Assembly (NCBI GenBank): GCA_037447655.1
Contig: JBBHKE010000953.1
Span: forward strand, 279,001-343,000
Direction of reading: 5' to 3'
Length of the DNA stretch: 64,000 nt
From: Zygnema cylindricum
Lineage: Eukaryota > Streptophyta > Zygnematophyceae > Zygnematales > Zygnemataceae
Position numbers and translations under genes: made by a program. Positions 11,493 through 22,374 of the stretch are shown piece by piece. The notes under the pieces are model-generated. The model was given only the letters and a program-made list of their open reading frames with translations. It was not told the DNA's origin and ran no database searches. Position 1 is the first letter of the stretch. Each line of letters opens with the position of its first letter.

Positions 11493-13410
11493 TTGGTTGA
11501 CTTTAGAGCGTCGGGGAATTTCATCATCAAGAAGACGTTGAAGAAGTTGAAGGTGCCTCTCATAGTTGTTCCGGATCAGCAATCGGTCCAACTAGCTGAT
11601 GGCACCTCTATTAGGATCACCCATCGCACACCTCGACTATGGATTAGTATGGGGAGCTTTCATTGGTATGAGACACTCCACGTATTACTGCTCGGGGATC
11701 ATGAGGTAATCTTGGAGAAGCCGTGGCTCCTAAAGTGGAACCTGATGATTGATTGGAGGAACAAGAGTATGAGGGCCAGGAAAGTCGAAAGAGAATACGA
11801 GGTAAACACCGGAGTTGTTGGTAAAAACCGGAATGAGGGATGCTTGCTTTTGACTTTACAGCTTAAGAGGGCACTCAAGAAAAGGGAAACAATTAGAATG
11901 GCAATCGTCCAACCCGTAGAGGAAGTCAAGGAGGAGATTCTGGAGGAGTGGACAAGAAAGGATCTCGACTTCGCCTCTAAAGGAGGGGACGACGCAAGAA
12001 AGGCTTCGGTTGAGGCCTCGGAAGTTGTGACAAAACTTCTTGAGGAGTATGCTGATGTTTTTCCCCCAATACTTCCGGAAGGATCACCTCCAAAACGTGA
12101 CGTAGACCACCAAATTAAACTTGTTCTTGAAGCAATGCCCTCGGCCAAAAGGATGTTTAATATGAGTTATATCGAGTTAGAAGAACTCAAGAAGCAACTT
12201 TCAAAGCTGGTCGAGGCCGGAGCCATTGAACCGAGCAGGTCACCGTATGGAGCCCCCGTTCTTTTTGTGTCCAAGAAAGATGGAGGATTTCGTATGTGTG
12301 TGGAATACCAAGCACTAAATAAATTAACGGTCAAAAACGCGTATCCCCTTCCCAGGATTGATGAGTTGTTAAACAGACTAATGGGTGTTAGGTACTTTTC
12401 TAAGAAAGACTTGCGTAATGGATATCACCAGATTAGAGTTGCGGTGGAGGATGTGGAGAAGACTTCATTAAGAACGCGGTACGGTCATTTACAATTTGTA
12501 GTCAGGCCATTTGAATTGACTAATGCCCCCGCTACCTTCATGCACTTGATGAATTCTATCTTCCGGCAATATGTGGACGCATTCGTAATAGTCTTCTAGG
12601 ACGACATCCTAGTGTATAGTGAAACGCTAGAGGGCCATGTCAAGCACCTGAGAACCGTGTTACATATCGTAAGGGAAAATAAGTTATACGCCAAAATGAG
12701 TAAATGTGAGTTTTGGAAGGAAAAGATGGTGTTTTTAGGCCATATGGTTTGTCGGAATAGAATCGCAGTGGATCCCAACAAAACTAAGGCAGTCAAAGAG
12801 TGGTCGCAACCAAAAAATATCACGGAGTTGAGGAGCTTCCTTGGGCTATGCTCCAACTATCGACAGTTCGTGGAGGGATTTGCAAAAATCGCCGCACCAC
12901 TCATTGATTTGCTCAAAAATGACGTGCCTTATGAGTGGGAGACAGTACAGAAGGCAGCCTTTAACACGCTAAAAGAGCGGTTGGTTAGCGCCCTTGGGTT
13001 AGGGGTTCCCAATCCGGAGTTACATTGGACGATAATCACCGACACGAGTGATAAGGCTATTGGATCAAATCTTATGCAAGATCAAGGAAGAGGCCTACAA
13101 CCCATCGCGTATGATAGTCGTAAATTAGAGGTGGCAAAGCTTAATTGGGCCACTCACCGGAAAGAAATAATAGCCATCATTAATGCGTTGGAAGTTTGGA
13201 ATTGTTACGTTCAAGGGAAGCAGATCACTGTGATTACTCATCACCATGCATTACAGTATCTACAAACACAACCCAAGTTATACAAGAAACAAGCTAGGTG
13301 GATGACATTCCTACAAACTTTCGGACCAGAGTTAACCATCGAATACAAGCCCGGTAAAACGAACCCTGCTGATGTTTTGTCAAGAAGACCAAGCGTTGCT
13401 ACGCTAACCG
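11493..13410 (+). pseudogene. chromovirus Pol, first part (protease, RT, RNase H)
   Basis: The protease motif usually DSGAS reads DFRASGNFI, so the catalytic Asp-Ser-Gly is lost. The reverse transcriptase shows [21 protein letters not shown] and YHQIRV. Its catalytic box is broken by a TAG at 12597-12599 immediately before DDILVYS. RNase H follows (TDTSDKAIGSNLMQ; THHHAL where TDH is usual) and ends with YKPGKTNPADVLSRRP. The reading stops at 13410 where copia A is inserted; integrase resumes at 19854. Confidence 0.9.
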
Positions 13411-14457
13411 TGTAGAAATTAATGGTTTTTAAGTATTTTCTAGGTCTGAATAGAAATAAAGAAGCCGAGGCAGTCTACCTCTAACTTCTCTCTCCAACTC
13501 TCAAACTTGTCGCAGTCACTGAGAAATTGGAGAGGAAGCTAGAGCCATGGCTACCTAGGCTATCCTGAGGTTTACGGGAAATTTATATTAGTTAGGGGAT
13601 TATTTACTAAAAGGTTTATGCCGGCCACAAGATTTGATCTTAGTACCTGCCGGCCGACAGATAGTAGATAGCCGATAGCCCTAGCCGTTAAGTCTAGAAG
13701 TAGTCTTACGTAGTATGTAGTACGATAATTAATTTAACATTAATTCGTAGGATAACTCATTTAACTATAATTGTTAACGGGATACATAGATCTGGTATGT
13801 AAAAGTACGAATTGCGGTACGGATTAGAAATTAATACCGCGCATTGATTTCGTAAGCGAAACAAATACCGCGCATGTATTTATTACGGCTACGATCAAAT
13901 GCGAGTTTAATCGGACGGCCGGAATTAGCGTCGAGATCGCGGAAGAAGAATTCGGCGGTTTGTGGGCATCGCCACATCGGATGACACGTGGCGATGTTAC
14001 ATTGGAGGGCAGCATCTCCGAGGATTAAAGGAGCGAATCCAGATATTCCACGTGTGGACATTTAGGCCATGTCGTACAATGTTTGTACTTAAAGTACACC
14101 GGCAGCTGTACTTTTGCGTACGGAACTGTATTCTGATTGGTTTCGTACATCAGTAGATAGAGTCTGTGAGGGAGATAGGACTTAGAAAAATTAGAAGATA
14201 GGACCCTCTCTCCCAGAGAGCTTCTGTACTAAAGGTCAACTTTGACCTTCCATAAGTTACTGCTCAAGGGAGCAAATTCAGAGATTCTTTTTGCTATCAA
14301 CTGAGGAGAGTCTTGCCTTCACAGGGGTGAAGGTGGTCAGAGTTTTTGTCTGCCAGGGTGGCAGTTCTTTTTGCTTAAACACAAAGGGGTCAGGATTATC
14401 TTAAAGGCTTCTTGGAAGCTGTCCACTCTGAGGACTTATGGAGGTCTCAGAGTTTCA
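13411..14457 (+). repeat. copia A 5' LTR
   Basis: Starts TGTAGAAATT and ends GAGTTTCA. Two CACGTG cores (13985-13990 and 14049-14054) lie in U3. A tRNA-like stretch on the minus strand is at about 13621-13690. The first in-frame gag ATG (14438) is inside the LTR, 20 bp from its end. Confidence 0.9.
13621..13690 (-). other. tRNA-like sequence in copia A 5' LTR
   Basis: Read on the minus strand, AACGGCTAGGGCTATCGGC resembles a tRNA D-arm/A box. About 30 nt further, AAGATCAAATCTT resembles a T-arm with a seven-base loop (B box). The acceptor stem is not convincing, so this is not called as a tRNA gene. Counterparts occur at the same LTR position in copia A (3'), B, C and D. Confidence 0.5.
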
Positions 14458-15929
14458 GGTTATGGGCCCACCCTCTAGGGTACCAATCTTTAATGGAACT
14501 GGCTCATATATTGGGAAAGTAAAATGATAGGAGCTCTATGCGAAAAAAGGTTTTGAGGGATAGTGAGTGGACGATTGGGGCGTCCATCAAGTCTTGGAAT
14601 TCCTCCAGGGTTTAAAGGAAGCTAATTCACCAGGAAAGAGGATTCACCTTCAACGGAGGAAATAAAGGAAGGAGAGGTGGTGGAAAAAGGAAAGGAGAAG
14701 GAGGCAACCACACCAATAGCAACTGGTTTAGCATTCATGTCACCTATTCCGAGGAACGATGAGAATGATATTGAAACCTGGGACTTCAACAATTTTGCGG
14801 CAAAGCACTTCATCCTACGCCAACTCACTCAAGGACTTGCATGTCCTCATTTGTAGGTAGAAAGGGCATCCGATCTTTGGATGGCTCTCATAGAGATGTA
14901 CCGAAGTGGTACGATTCAGCAACAACGGTTGGCTGATCAGAAAGTTAAGGAGTATGTATACAAAGGGGGAAATATGTTGGATTTTTGCAATGAGCTTGCT
15001 ACACTCTTCATGGAGCTAGAGAGTGCGGGAAAAGTTTTTAGTGAAAAAGAAAAGGTTAACTGTTTACTGATGAAGTTACCTGATGAGTTCGAGAACAAAG
15101 TTAACCGTGTGCAGGACTTGCCGACTCAAGGTGGATATGGAACTCAGTGGTAGGGATGATCCTCGTTCGAGAGAATACGATTGAGATCCGAAGAGGAGGA
15201 AAGAGTGGCCAAGCCTTGGCAACAGCGACCGATTGGAGGAACAAGGATTCCCGAAAACCAGTCGGAAACTATGGGGGTAGGGAGCAGAAAAAACAGGTTG
15301 ACGAGTTCGAACCAAGGGCTCCCAAAGGTTTATGTCATTTTTGTAAGAAACCGGGGCACTATATGGCAGAGTGCACTAAGCTAACCGAGCTTCGGTTAAA
15401 GGAGGGGCAGACCGGTGGTACCCCGAGAGGAAAGAAAAAGGCCCTTGTCACACAGGTACTTGAGGCGGAATCCGAGGACGAGGACGATGAGCTCCTTTTG
15501 GATGAGGAGTTGGAGGCGAAAACTGAGGTTGAAATTCCACGAAGGCAGAAATGTGCTTACAATGGATTGAAAGGTGAAGCAGGCAGGATTGTAGATTCAG
15601 GTGCCTCAATGTACATGTGTAAGGATAGGCACCTGTTCACTAAGATAAGAAAGATTCCCACCGTAGAGATAGAGTACGGAGATGGGAGGATACTCACCAC
15701 TACTGTTGTAAGATCGGTAGATCTGAAAGTGTTAGTAGAAGGAAAGACATCCATATTAACATTCTCCGATGTATTGTTTATTCCGGAGCTGAACAAAAAC
15801 CTTATCTCTACATCTGTATTAGATGATAAGGGTTTTTCACTAGCACTAGGGAAGGAGTCTTTACTGCTAGTTTTGAGGAGGATGTCTATTTCATTGCTGA
15901 GAAAGGTAGCCATGGGATGTTTAGGCTGA
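14438..15929 (+). pseudogene. copia A Gag-protease remnant
   Basis: The frame opens at the ATG in the LTR (MEVSEFQVMGPPSRVPIF) but is shifted near 14510 compared with copia B. Gag resumes at 14881-15153 (IEMYRSGTIQQQRLADQK). The next frame, 15147-15929, has a zinc knuckle CHFCKKPGHYMAEC and then an aspartic protease site IVDSGASMYMCKD near 15590. At least two frameshifts and a stop near 14857 disable it. In family terms this encodes capsid/nucleocapsid and the maturation protease. Confidence 0.85.
14458..14472 (+). other. copia A primer binding site, internal initiator-Met tRNA type
   Basis: GGTTATGGGCCCACC directly abuts the LTR end. It is complementary over 15 bases to the anticodon arm of plant initiator-Met tRNA (GGTGGGCCCATAACC), not to its 3' end. 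This is the half-tRNA priming site known from Drosophila copia. The same bases encode gag residues (…QVMGPP…). Confidence 0.8.
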
Positions 15930-16783
15930 TCTTAAGTAATGAAATGAAGAAACTTTATTATGCTAGTGTCCATGATATTATGATGTGGCATAAGAGGCTT
16001 GGGCATGTGAATCTAGATAAGTTAAGAGAGATGAAAAAGATGGGAGTGGTGGAAGGGATTCAGTTCAGTGAGAGTGATGATATAAGTGATTGTAGTGGGT
16101 GTGCTCAAGGTAAAACACACAGATTACCCTTTCCTAAAACAGCCACCTACAAGGGAGAAAAACTTCTAGATCTAGTACACACAGATATTTGGGGACCGGC
16201 TAGAGTGCCCTCACCGGGTGGGAAGAGATTTATGATGACTATACCTGATGATTGGTCTCGGTATTCCCGAGTGTATTATTTGAAAAACAAGTCAGAAGCT
16301 GAGGATTGTTTTAGACAATATAAAGCATGGAGCGAAAAACTCCATGGAACTCCAATCAAGAGAGTAAGGAGTGACAATGGTGGAGAGTATACTTCTAACA
16401 AGATTGAGGTTTTTCTGAGGGAAGATGGAGTCCAACACCAAAAGACAGTTCCAGAAAATCCAGAACAGAATGGGGTAGCTGAAAGGTTAAATTGAACACT
16501 AAGTGATAGTGCTAGACGTATGTTGTCAGATAAAAAGATAGGAAAAAGATTTTGGGCAGAAGCAATGAACTGTGCTAATTATCTCAAAAATAGAGTTCTT
16601 ACTTCAGCTATAAAAGATCAAACACCTTATGAGAGATGGACAGACCGGAAACCAGACATATCTCACTTAAAGGTTTTCGGCAGTCAAGTGTTTAGTCTAG
16701 ATACAGATCGGTCTAATTGTAAGCTAGATCCTAAAGGAAAACCGGGATACTTATTAGGATATGATGAAGATGTTAAAAGATAA
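15917..16783 (+). pseudogene. copia A integrase remnant
   Basis: The HHCC zinc domain (WHKRLGHVNLDKL … CSGCAQGK) is followed by the catalytic core: LVHTDIWGPA, SDNGGEYTS and PEQNGVAERLN carry the D, D, E residues. A TGA at 16493-16495 ends the frame just after the catalytic Glu. The C-terminal part (16520-16783, ANYLKNRVL, PYERWTDRKPD) continues and ends at a TAA that breaks the link to RT. The enzyme would insert the cDNA into chromosomes; this copy cannot be made in one piece. Confidence 0.88.
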
Positions 16784-16837
16784 AGAGTTTATGATCTAAA
16801 AAGGGAAGATATAATCTTAGTAAAACATCTAGTAGTT

Positions 16838-18793
16838 ATGGATGAAGGAAAGTCTGTGGATCCCTTCAAATATACGAAGTCAGTAAAAATCAGATTTGAG
16901 TCAGAAAATTCTGATGACTTTGAGCTTCTTAACTATCCAGGTTTTAGAGACGATGACATTCTTGGAGGTACAAATCAGACTGAAAAGGACTCGGCTGTGG
17001 AAACTCCAGTGACAACTCTACCCGAAGCGGAAGACGTGGTGGAAATTGATTCGGAATCAAGGGATACGGGAGAAACCGAGTTTGTTCGAAAGAATCCACG
17101 AGAACCATCTATTCCGGCCTCAGATTTTGAGGGGGGAAGGAGAAGTAGTAAAAGACTGCAAGAAAAACAGGTTAATAACAAGGTAACTAAACTATCTCAT
17201 CAAGATGAACCTCAAACTTATGGAGAGGGGATGACTTGTCCAGAAAGAAATCGGTGGAAGACAGCCATCAATGAAGAGATGGCCTCAATTATGGCAGCCG
17301 ATACTTGGGAGCTGGTGGATTGTCCACCTAACCGAAAACCAATCTGTTGTAAGTGGGTTTTCAAATTAAAACTGAACCCAGATAACACAATCGAGCGCTA
17401 CAAGGCCCAACTAGTGGCAAAGGGATTTACACAAAAGGAGGGAATTGACTACGAGGAAACCTTTGCCCCAGTAGTCAGATTTCCCTCCGTCCGCATACTT
17501 CTCAACCTGGCAGCAGCGGAAGACATGGAAGTGCACCAGATGGACATCAAAACAGATTTTTTGCATGGAGAATTGGAAGAGGAGATCTTCATGCGACAAC
17601 CCAAAGGGTTTGTGGAAGAAGGAGAGGAGAGTGAGGTATGCCGGCTGATTAAATCTCTTTATGGTTTGAAACAGGCGCCTCGACAGTGGAATAAGATGCT
17701 TGATGAGTTTCTTACCGGTCAGGGATATATCCGGATCAGCCCAGATCACTCAATCTATGTTTTTGAAGATGAGGAAGGTTTTATATTTATTGCAATTTAT
17801 GTTGATGATTTGCTTGTTTTAAGTAAATCAATGGAAAAAATTAATAAACTGAAAACCGATCTTAAGGGGAGATTTGAAATGAAGGATAGGGGGGAAGCAA
17901 AATATATTTTGGGAATTCAAGTAGAGAGAGACCGAAAAAGAAAAAATATAAGATTGACTCAAAAGGAAGCAATAGGGAACATGCTTGAAAAATTTCAAAT
18001 GGATAAAGCTAATAGTTGTACAACTCCAATGGAATTGAAGAAGGGAAGTGAGGGGAGTGAGGAAGAAGGAGTCATAGTCTTAGACGAGGAATTATCTCCT
18101 GAAGAACAGAAGTTCATGCAGACTATTCCTTACAGGCAAGTAGTGGGAAATCTAATCTATTTTATGAATTGTACCCGGCCGGATTTGGTTGCAGCTGTAG
18201 GAGTGCTGAGTAGAAGTCTAAATGCTCCCACTAAGAGGGATTGGGAGGCACCTAAGAGAGTCCTTAGATACTTGATAGGAATTAGGGATCTATGGTTGCA
18301 TTTGGGTGGGGAGAATACTGACATCACTACTTCGAGTGATGCTAGTTATGGTGATGCTCCGATGAGGAGATGCACTTCTGGATATGTATTATATGTGGGT
18401 GATGGGGCTTGCTGTTGGAGTAGCAAACAGCAAAAGGTTATTGCTCCGTCCACCATGGAGGCTGAGTATATGGCCTCTTGCTCTGCTGTAAAAGAATTGA
18501 TGTGGGTCAAGTCTTTACTTGGTGAACTTGGTCATCTTAAGAGTGGTGTCCAGAAAATATTTTGTGATAATCAGGCAGCAATTGCTATTTCTGCCAATCC
18601 TAAACATCATTTTAAAGCCAAACATATGGACATTAGACTCAGCTTTGTTAGAGAGAAAGTAGAAAATAAAATAATCAGTTTAGAGTACCGACCAGATAGT
18701 GAGATGGTAGCAGATATGATGACCAGACCTGTGCCTTCCCCTAAGCTAATTTTCTGCAGGGAGAAGTGTGGTCTGAAATTAAAGATTGACTAG
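16838..18793 (+). CDS. copia A reverse transcriptase-RNase H (RVT_2), 651-residue ORF
   Basis: A long open frame. After an acidic linker come the RT landmarks CCKWVFKLKL, ETFAPVVRF, MDIKTDFLHG, LYGLKQAPRQWN and the catalytic YVDDLLVLSKS. RNase H follows with SSDASYGDAPMRRCTSGY, STMEAEYMASCSA, FCDNQAAIAIS and HMDIRLSFVREK. It ends 13 bp before the 3' LTR next to a purine tract AAAATAAGGGGAG. Some residues differ from copia B at usually conserved places (CCKW for GCKW; KTDFLHG for KTAFLHG). It is separated from integrase by a stop, so expression as part of the polyprotein is unlikely. Confidence 0.9.
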   Translation: MDEGKSVDPFKYTKSVKIRFESENSDDFELLNYPGFRDDDILGGTNQTEKDSAVETPVTTLPEAEDVVEIDSESRDTGETEFVRKNPREPSIPASDFEGGRRSSKRLQEKQVNNKVTKLSHQDEPQTYGEGMTCPERNRWKTAINEEMASIMAADTWELVDCPPNRKPICCKWVFKLKLNPDNTIERYKAQLVAKGFTQKEGIDYEETFAPVVRFPSVRILLNLAAAEDMEVHQMDIKTDFLHGELEEEIFMRQPKGFVEEGEESEVCRLIKSLYGLKQAPRQWNKMLDEFLTGQGYIRISPDHSIYVFEDEEGFIFIAIYVDDLLVLSKSMEKINKLKTDLKGRFEMKDRGEAKYILGIQVERDRKRKNIRLTQKEAIGNMLEKFQMDKANSCTTPMELKKGSEGSEEEGVIVLDEELSPEEQKFMQTIPYRQVVGNLIYFMNCTRPDLVAAVGVLSRSLNAPTKRDWEAPKRVLRYLIGIRDLWLHLGGENTDITTSSDASYGDAPMRRCTSGYVLYVGDGACCWSSKQQKVIAPSTMEAEYMASCSAVKELMWVKSLLGELGHLKSGVQKIFCDNQAAIAISANPKHHFKAKHMDIRLSFVREKVENKIISLEYRPDSEMVADMMTRPVPSPKLIFCREKCGLKLKID

Positions 18794-18806
18794 AAAATAA
18801 GGGGAG

Positions 18807-19853
18807 TGTAGAAATTAATGATTTTTAAGTATTTTCTAGGTCTGAATAGAAATAAAGAAGCCGAGGCAGTCTACCTCTAACTTCTCTCTCCAACTCTCAA
18901 ACTTGTCGCAGTCATTGAGAAATTGGAGAGGAAGCTTGAGCCATGGCTACCTAGGCTATCCTGAGGTTTACGGGAAATTTATATTAGTTAGGGGATTATT
19001 TACTAAAAGGTTTATGCCAGCCACAGGATTTGATCCTAGTACCTGCCGGCCGACAGATAGTAGATAGCCGATAGCCCTAGCCGTTAAGTCTAGAAGTAGT
19101 CTTACGTAATATGTAGTAGGATAATTAATTAAACATTAATTCGTAGGATAACTCATTTAACTATAATTATTAACGGGATACCTAGATCTGGTATGTAAAA
19201 GTACGAATTGCGGTACGGATAAGAAATCAATACCGCGCATTGATTTCGTAAGCGAAACAAATACCGCGCATGTATTTATTACGGCTACGATCAAATGCGA
19301 GTTTAATCGGACGGCCGGAATTAGCGCCGAGATCGCGGAAGAAGAATTCGGCGGTTTGTGGGCATCGCCACATCGGATGACACGTGGCGATGTTACATTG
19401 GAGGGCGGCATCTCCGAGGATTAAAGGAGCGAATCCAGATATTCCACGTGTGGACATTTAGGCCATGTCGTACAATGTTTGTACTTAAAGTACACCGGCA
19501 GCTGTACTTTTGCGTACGGAACTGTATTCTGATTGGTTCCGTACATCAGTAGATAGAGTCTGTGAGGGAGATAGGACTTAGAAAAATTAGAAGATAGGAC
19601 CCTCTCTCCCAGAGAGCTTCTGTACTAAAGGTCAACTTTGACCCTCCATAACTTACTGCTTAGGGGAGCAAATTCAGAGATTCTTTGTGCTATCAACTAA
19701 GGAGAGTCTTGCCTTCACAGGGTTGAAGGTGGTCAGAGTTTTTGTATGCCAGGGTGGCAGTTATTTTTGCTTAAACACAAAGGGGTCAAGATTATCCTAG
19801 AGGCTTCTTGGAAGCTGTCCACTCTGAGGACTTATGGAGGTCTCAGAGTTTCA
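18807..19853 (+). repeat. copia A 3' LTR
   Basis: 1047 bp, TGTAGAAATT...GAGTTTCA, the same length as the 5' copy with scattered substitutions. A polypurine tract AAGGGGAG precedes it. Its end is joined to chromovirus integrase sequence. Confidence 0.9.
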
Positions 19854-21420
19854 GACCGCAACGGATCTATCGTAGCTATCGCAAGAATGCAGGGATGATT
19901 CGTTGGAAGCGGATAGTATCGCCGCCGACAAACTTTACGACCAAAAATTCAACATTGTCACGACTATGGTGCAAGTGCACGAAAAGTGGCTGGACAAAGT
20001 TAAGGCGCCATACTTAGACGACGACACAATTGCGGAACTCGTCAAAAGAAAGATATTGGTCAAAGTGCCAACGACATGTGGCTGTACAAACCAAGTCAAA
20101 TAACCCGATTGTATATTCAGACAAATTAAGAGTAACGACATACTATCTTGATATTAAGCCACGACGAACCCCTCAGCGGACACTTCCGGCGAGACAAAAC
20201 TACAACAGAAGTTGTCGAAGCGTATTATTGGCCAAATTTGGCAAAGGATATTGCGGAGTATGTCCGAACTTGTGACTCTTGCAACAGGAATAAAATAGAT
20301 CTAGGTCGTCAAGGACTATTGCAGCCCCTCCCGACACCATCCGCCCCTTGGGAAGCAATCTTGATAAACTTTATCATCGCTTTTCCAGTAACGCCAGATG
20401 GCTATGACTTCATTTTTGTTGTCGTCGACTATCTTATGAAGATGGCCTATTTTCTCCTTACAAAAAGCACGGCTACAGCGCGAGATGTCGCGGATCCCAT
20501 TTTTCGTGAGATATTGTGTCACTACGGACTTCCTAAGAAGATTCTCAGCGACCGCGATCCAAAATTCGTTAGCCACACCTAGAGGAATCTGTTTTCTATT
20601 CGCGGAACACAATTGGCGATGTCCACCGCTTATCACCTTTATACTGAAGGACACACAAAGAGAGTGAACAGGAAATTGGAGGAGGCTCTACGTGCTTACG
20701 TGTCGGTACACCAAATATATTGGGCGAAACATCTAACGTTGGTTGAAGTTGCGTACAATAGTGCAACCCATTCTTCCACTAATGCTACGCCCTTTTCTCT
20801 CAACGATCGACAGCCAACCCTTCTCTAGAATCTGATCGCAACCGACTGTAGCACACCTGCTGCAATGGACTTTGCCGAGAAGCTGCGTATCAACTTGGAG
20901 AAAGCGGCGACGGTCCTCCAACCTGCAAAGAGTCGTCACAAATCTCAAGCCGCCACTCATTGAAAAAACATTGACTTTCGTGTTGGGGACAAAATAAGGG
21001 TGAATATGGCAAACCTCTCCCTCCCACATGCTCTTTCTACGAAGTTGGCACCGAGATTCACAAGGCCATTTACTATATTCTCCAAGGTCAATGCGGTTTC
21101 TTATAAACTCGACATTCCATCGGCATAGAAAATACATAATGTTTTTCATGTGTCCCTTCGCAAGCCATTCGGAAACCCTGATTGAGTGTTTCCAAATCGA
21201 CTTTGCCATACACCTCTTTCCCCAGCTCAAAATACCGCGCATGAACATGAGGTAGAAGAAATTCTCCAGTCCCGCAAATTACGACGAGAGCGTTCGCACA
21301 CAACACTTGATTCGGTGGAAAGGTTACAATGCGGAAGACGATTTTTGGGTTGATAAAAACGATCTTCATGCCCCGGAATTACTACGCCGATTTCTGCAGA
21401 GTTCGGACACTCAGCCTACC
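19854..21420 (+). pseudogene. chromovirus Pol, second part (integrase and chromodomain)
   Basis: Pol resumes after copia A. The integrase zinc region (GHFRRDKTTTEVVEAYYW … CDSCNRNK) is at 20170-20290. The core follows with HYGLPKKILSDRDPKF near 20520-20570, then a TAG at 20580. Later pieces (ATHSSTNATPFSL; FRVGDKIRVNMANLSL; NVFHVSLRKPFG) have several stops. A chromodomain-like module (EVEEILQSRKLRRE, then HLIRWKGYNAEDDFWVD, LLRRFL) is at 21240-21400. Chromodomains target such elements to marked chromatin, which places this element among the chromoviruses. It is a relic. Confidence 0.85.
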
Positions 21421-21764
21421 CGGAGGGGAAGTCACAACGGACGCCTACGAAAAGCGAATTGCAGTGTCGCAACTGTCGCAGTTATCTTGGGGGCTCAGCA
21501 AAAAACGCAGCGGCGCCGACAAAAGACAGGAGCGCAATCGCTGCGTAACCACAAAATTGCAGAATATCAGCTACGTTGTCAGAGAGTCGCATTATCGCGG
21601 CTGCGTTGACAAAGGATCGCAACGGCGAAATTGTGAATTGCAACGTTGGCAACGTCGAACCCGTGATATCGCTGCTATATCGTTATCAGCAAAGATTCGA
21701 ACGCTGCGATACCCTTGTACACTACGACGTTGGGAAGGTGTTAGATTTCCTAGAAATACGGGAT

Positions 21765-21838
21765 TTGGTATGTCCCAGGGTTCGAACCTGGGACCTTTCA
21801 CTTCAGCTGTGAATGTACTACCACTGTGCCACCAGCTT
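21765..21838 (-). other. tRNA-like sequence in TRIM LTR (copy 1)
   Basis: On the minus strand GGTGGCACAGTGGTAGTAC matches a tRNA A box and D-arm. TTCAC/GTGAA can form an anticodon stem, and GTCCCAGGTTCGAACCCTGG contains a perfect B box (GGTTCGAACC) with a T-arm. No matching acceptor stem or T33 is seen, so it is not a functional tRNA gene; it could act as an internal Pol III promoter. Confidence 0.7.
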
Positions 21839-22029
21839 GATGTAGAGATTGGCGGGTCCGTACCCATTTATTACGTGCGGCTCGAGTATAGATATTCCAT
21901 ATTCTACCCCGTATTCACGTGCCAATCCAACACCCCCTCTTACTGCATAGCTGGTCAAACCATCCGCAATCCCGCTGGCTGCGATACCATGTTAGATTTC
22001 CTAGAAATCCAGGATTCGGCATGTCCCAC

Positions 22030-22110
22030 ACTTGGGAAAATTGAGCCGGCCAAGGTTTTAACCTGGGACCTTTCACTTCAGTTGTGAACGTACTATCACT
22101 GTGCCACCAG
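22030..22110 (-). other. tRNA-like sequence in TRIM LTR (copy 2)
   Basis: The second LTR has GGTGGCACAGTGATAGTAC and the same TTCAC/GTGAA stem, but its B box is degraded (GGTTAAAACC). About 34 extra bases follow, which account for the greater LTR length. Confidence 0.6.
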
Positions 22111-22374
22111 CTCGATGTAGAAACTGGCGGGTCCGTACCCATTTATTACGGGCGGCTCGAGTATGGATATTTTATATTCTACCCCGTATTAGACCGGCTT
22201 CACATGCCAATCCAACAGAAGGTTTCGATCATAAGACTTACAAACCCCCCTACTAAAGCCGCCTTCAACCCTAATAACAAACCTACTAGCAGCAGTCTTG
22301 AGAACCTCTCTCTTCATACCACCAGCCTAACTGCACTTATCGATTTACCGGAACTCTCAGTCTCAATAGCGTCC

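Larger units (their letters stand above)
13411..19853 (+). mobile_element. Ty1/copia element A, nested in the chromovirus
   Basis: A 6443-bp element with two 1047-bp LTRs. It splits chromovirus pol between RNase H and integrase. Flanks are AACCG (13406-13410) and GACCG (19854-19858), a 5-bp target duplication with one mismatch. Domain order gag, protease, integrase, RT, RNase H is diagnostic of copia. Equal LTR lengths with scattered substitutions suggest a fairly young insertion, but ORFs are already interrupted. Confidence 0.92.
21739..22217 (-). mobile_element. TRIM (miniature LTR retrotransposon) with tRNA-like LTRs
   Basis: Two direct repeats, 21739-21932 (194 bp) and 21990-22217 (228 bp), each TGTTAGATTT...CCAACA, enclose only 57 bp. 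The whole is flanked by an exact 5-bp duplication GAAGG (21734-21738, 22218-22222). On the minus strand the internal part starts TGGTATCGCAGCC, close to the initiator-Met primer site (11 of 13), and ends AGTAAGAGGGGG, a polypurine tract. This is the full set of TRIM hallmarks, so orientation is minus. Nothing is encoded. It inserted in the chromovirus between the chromodomain and the extra ORF. Confidence 0.88.

Noticed and set aside
13824-14156. short ORFs repeated in every copia LTR
   Set aside because: They recur because the LTR recurs; no start context or domain and they overlap U3 regulatory sequence.
21765-21838. possible functional tRNA gene
   Set aside because: No matching acceptor stem and no T33; kept as a tRNA-like part of the TRIM LTR.
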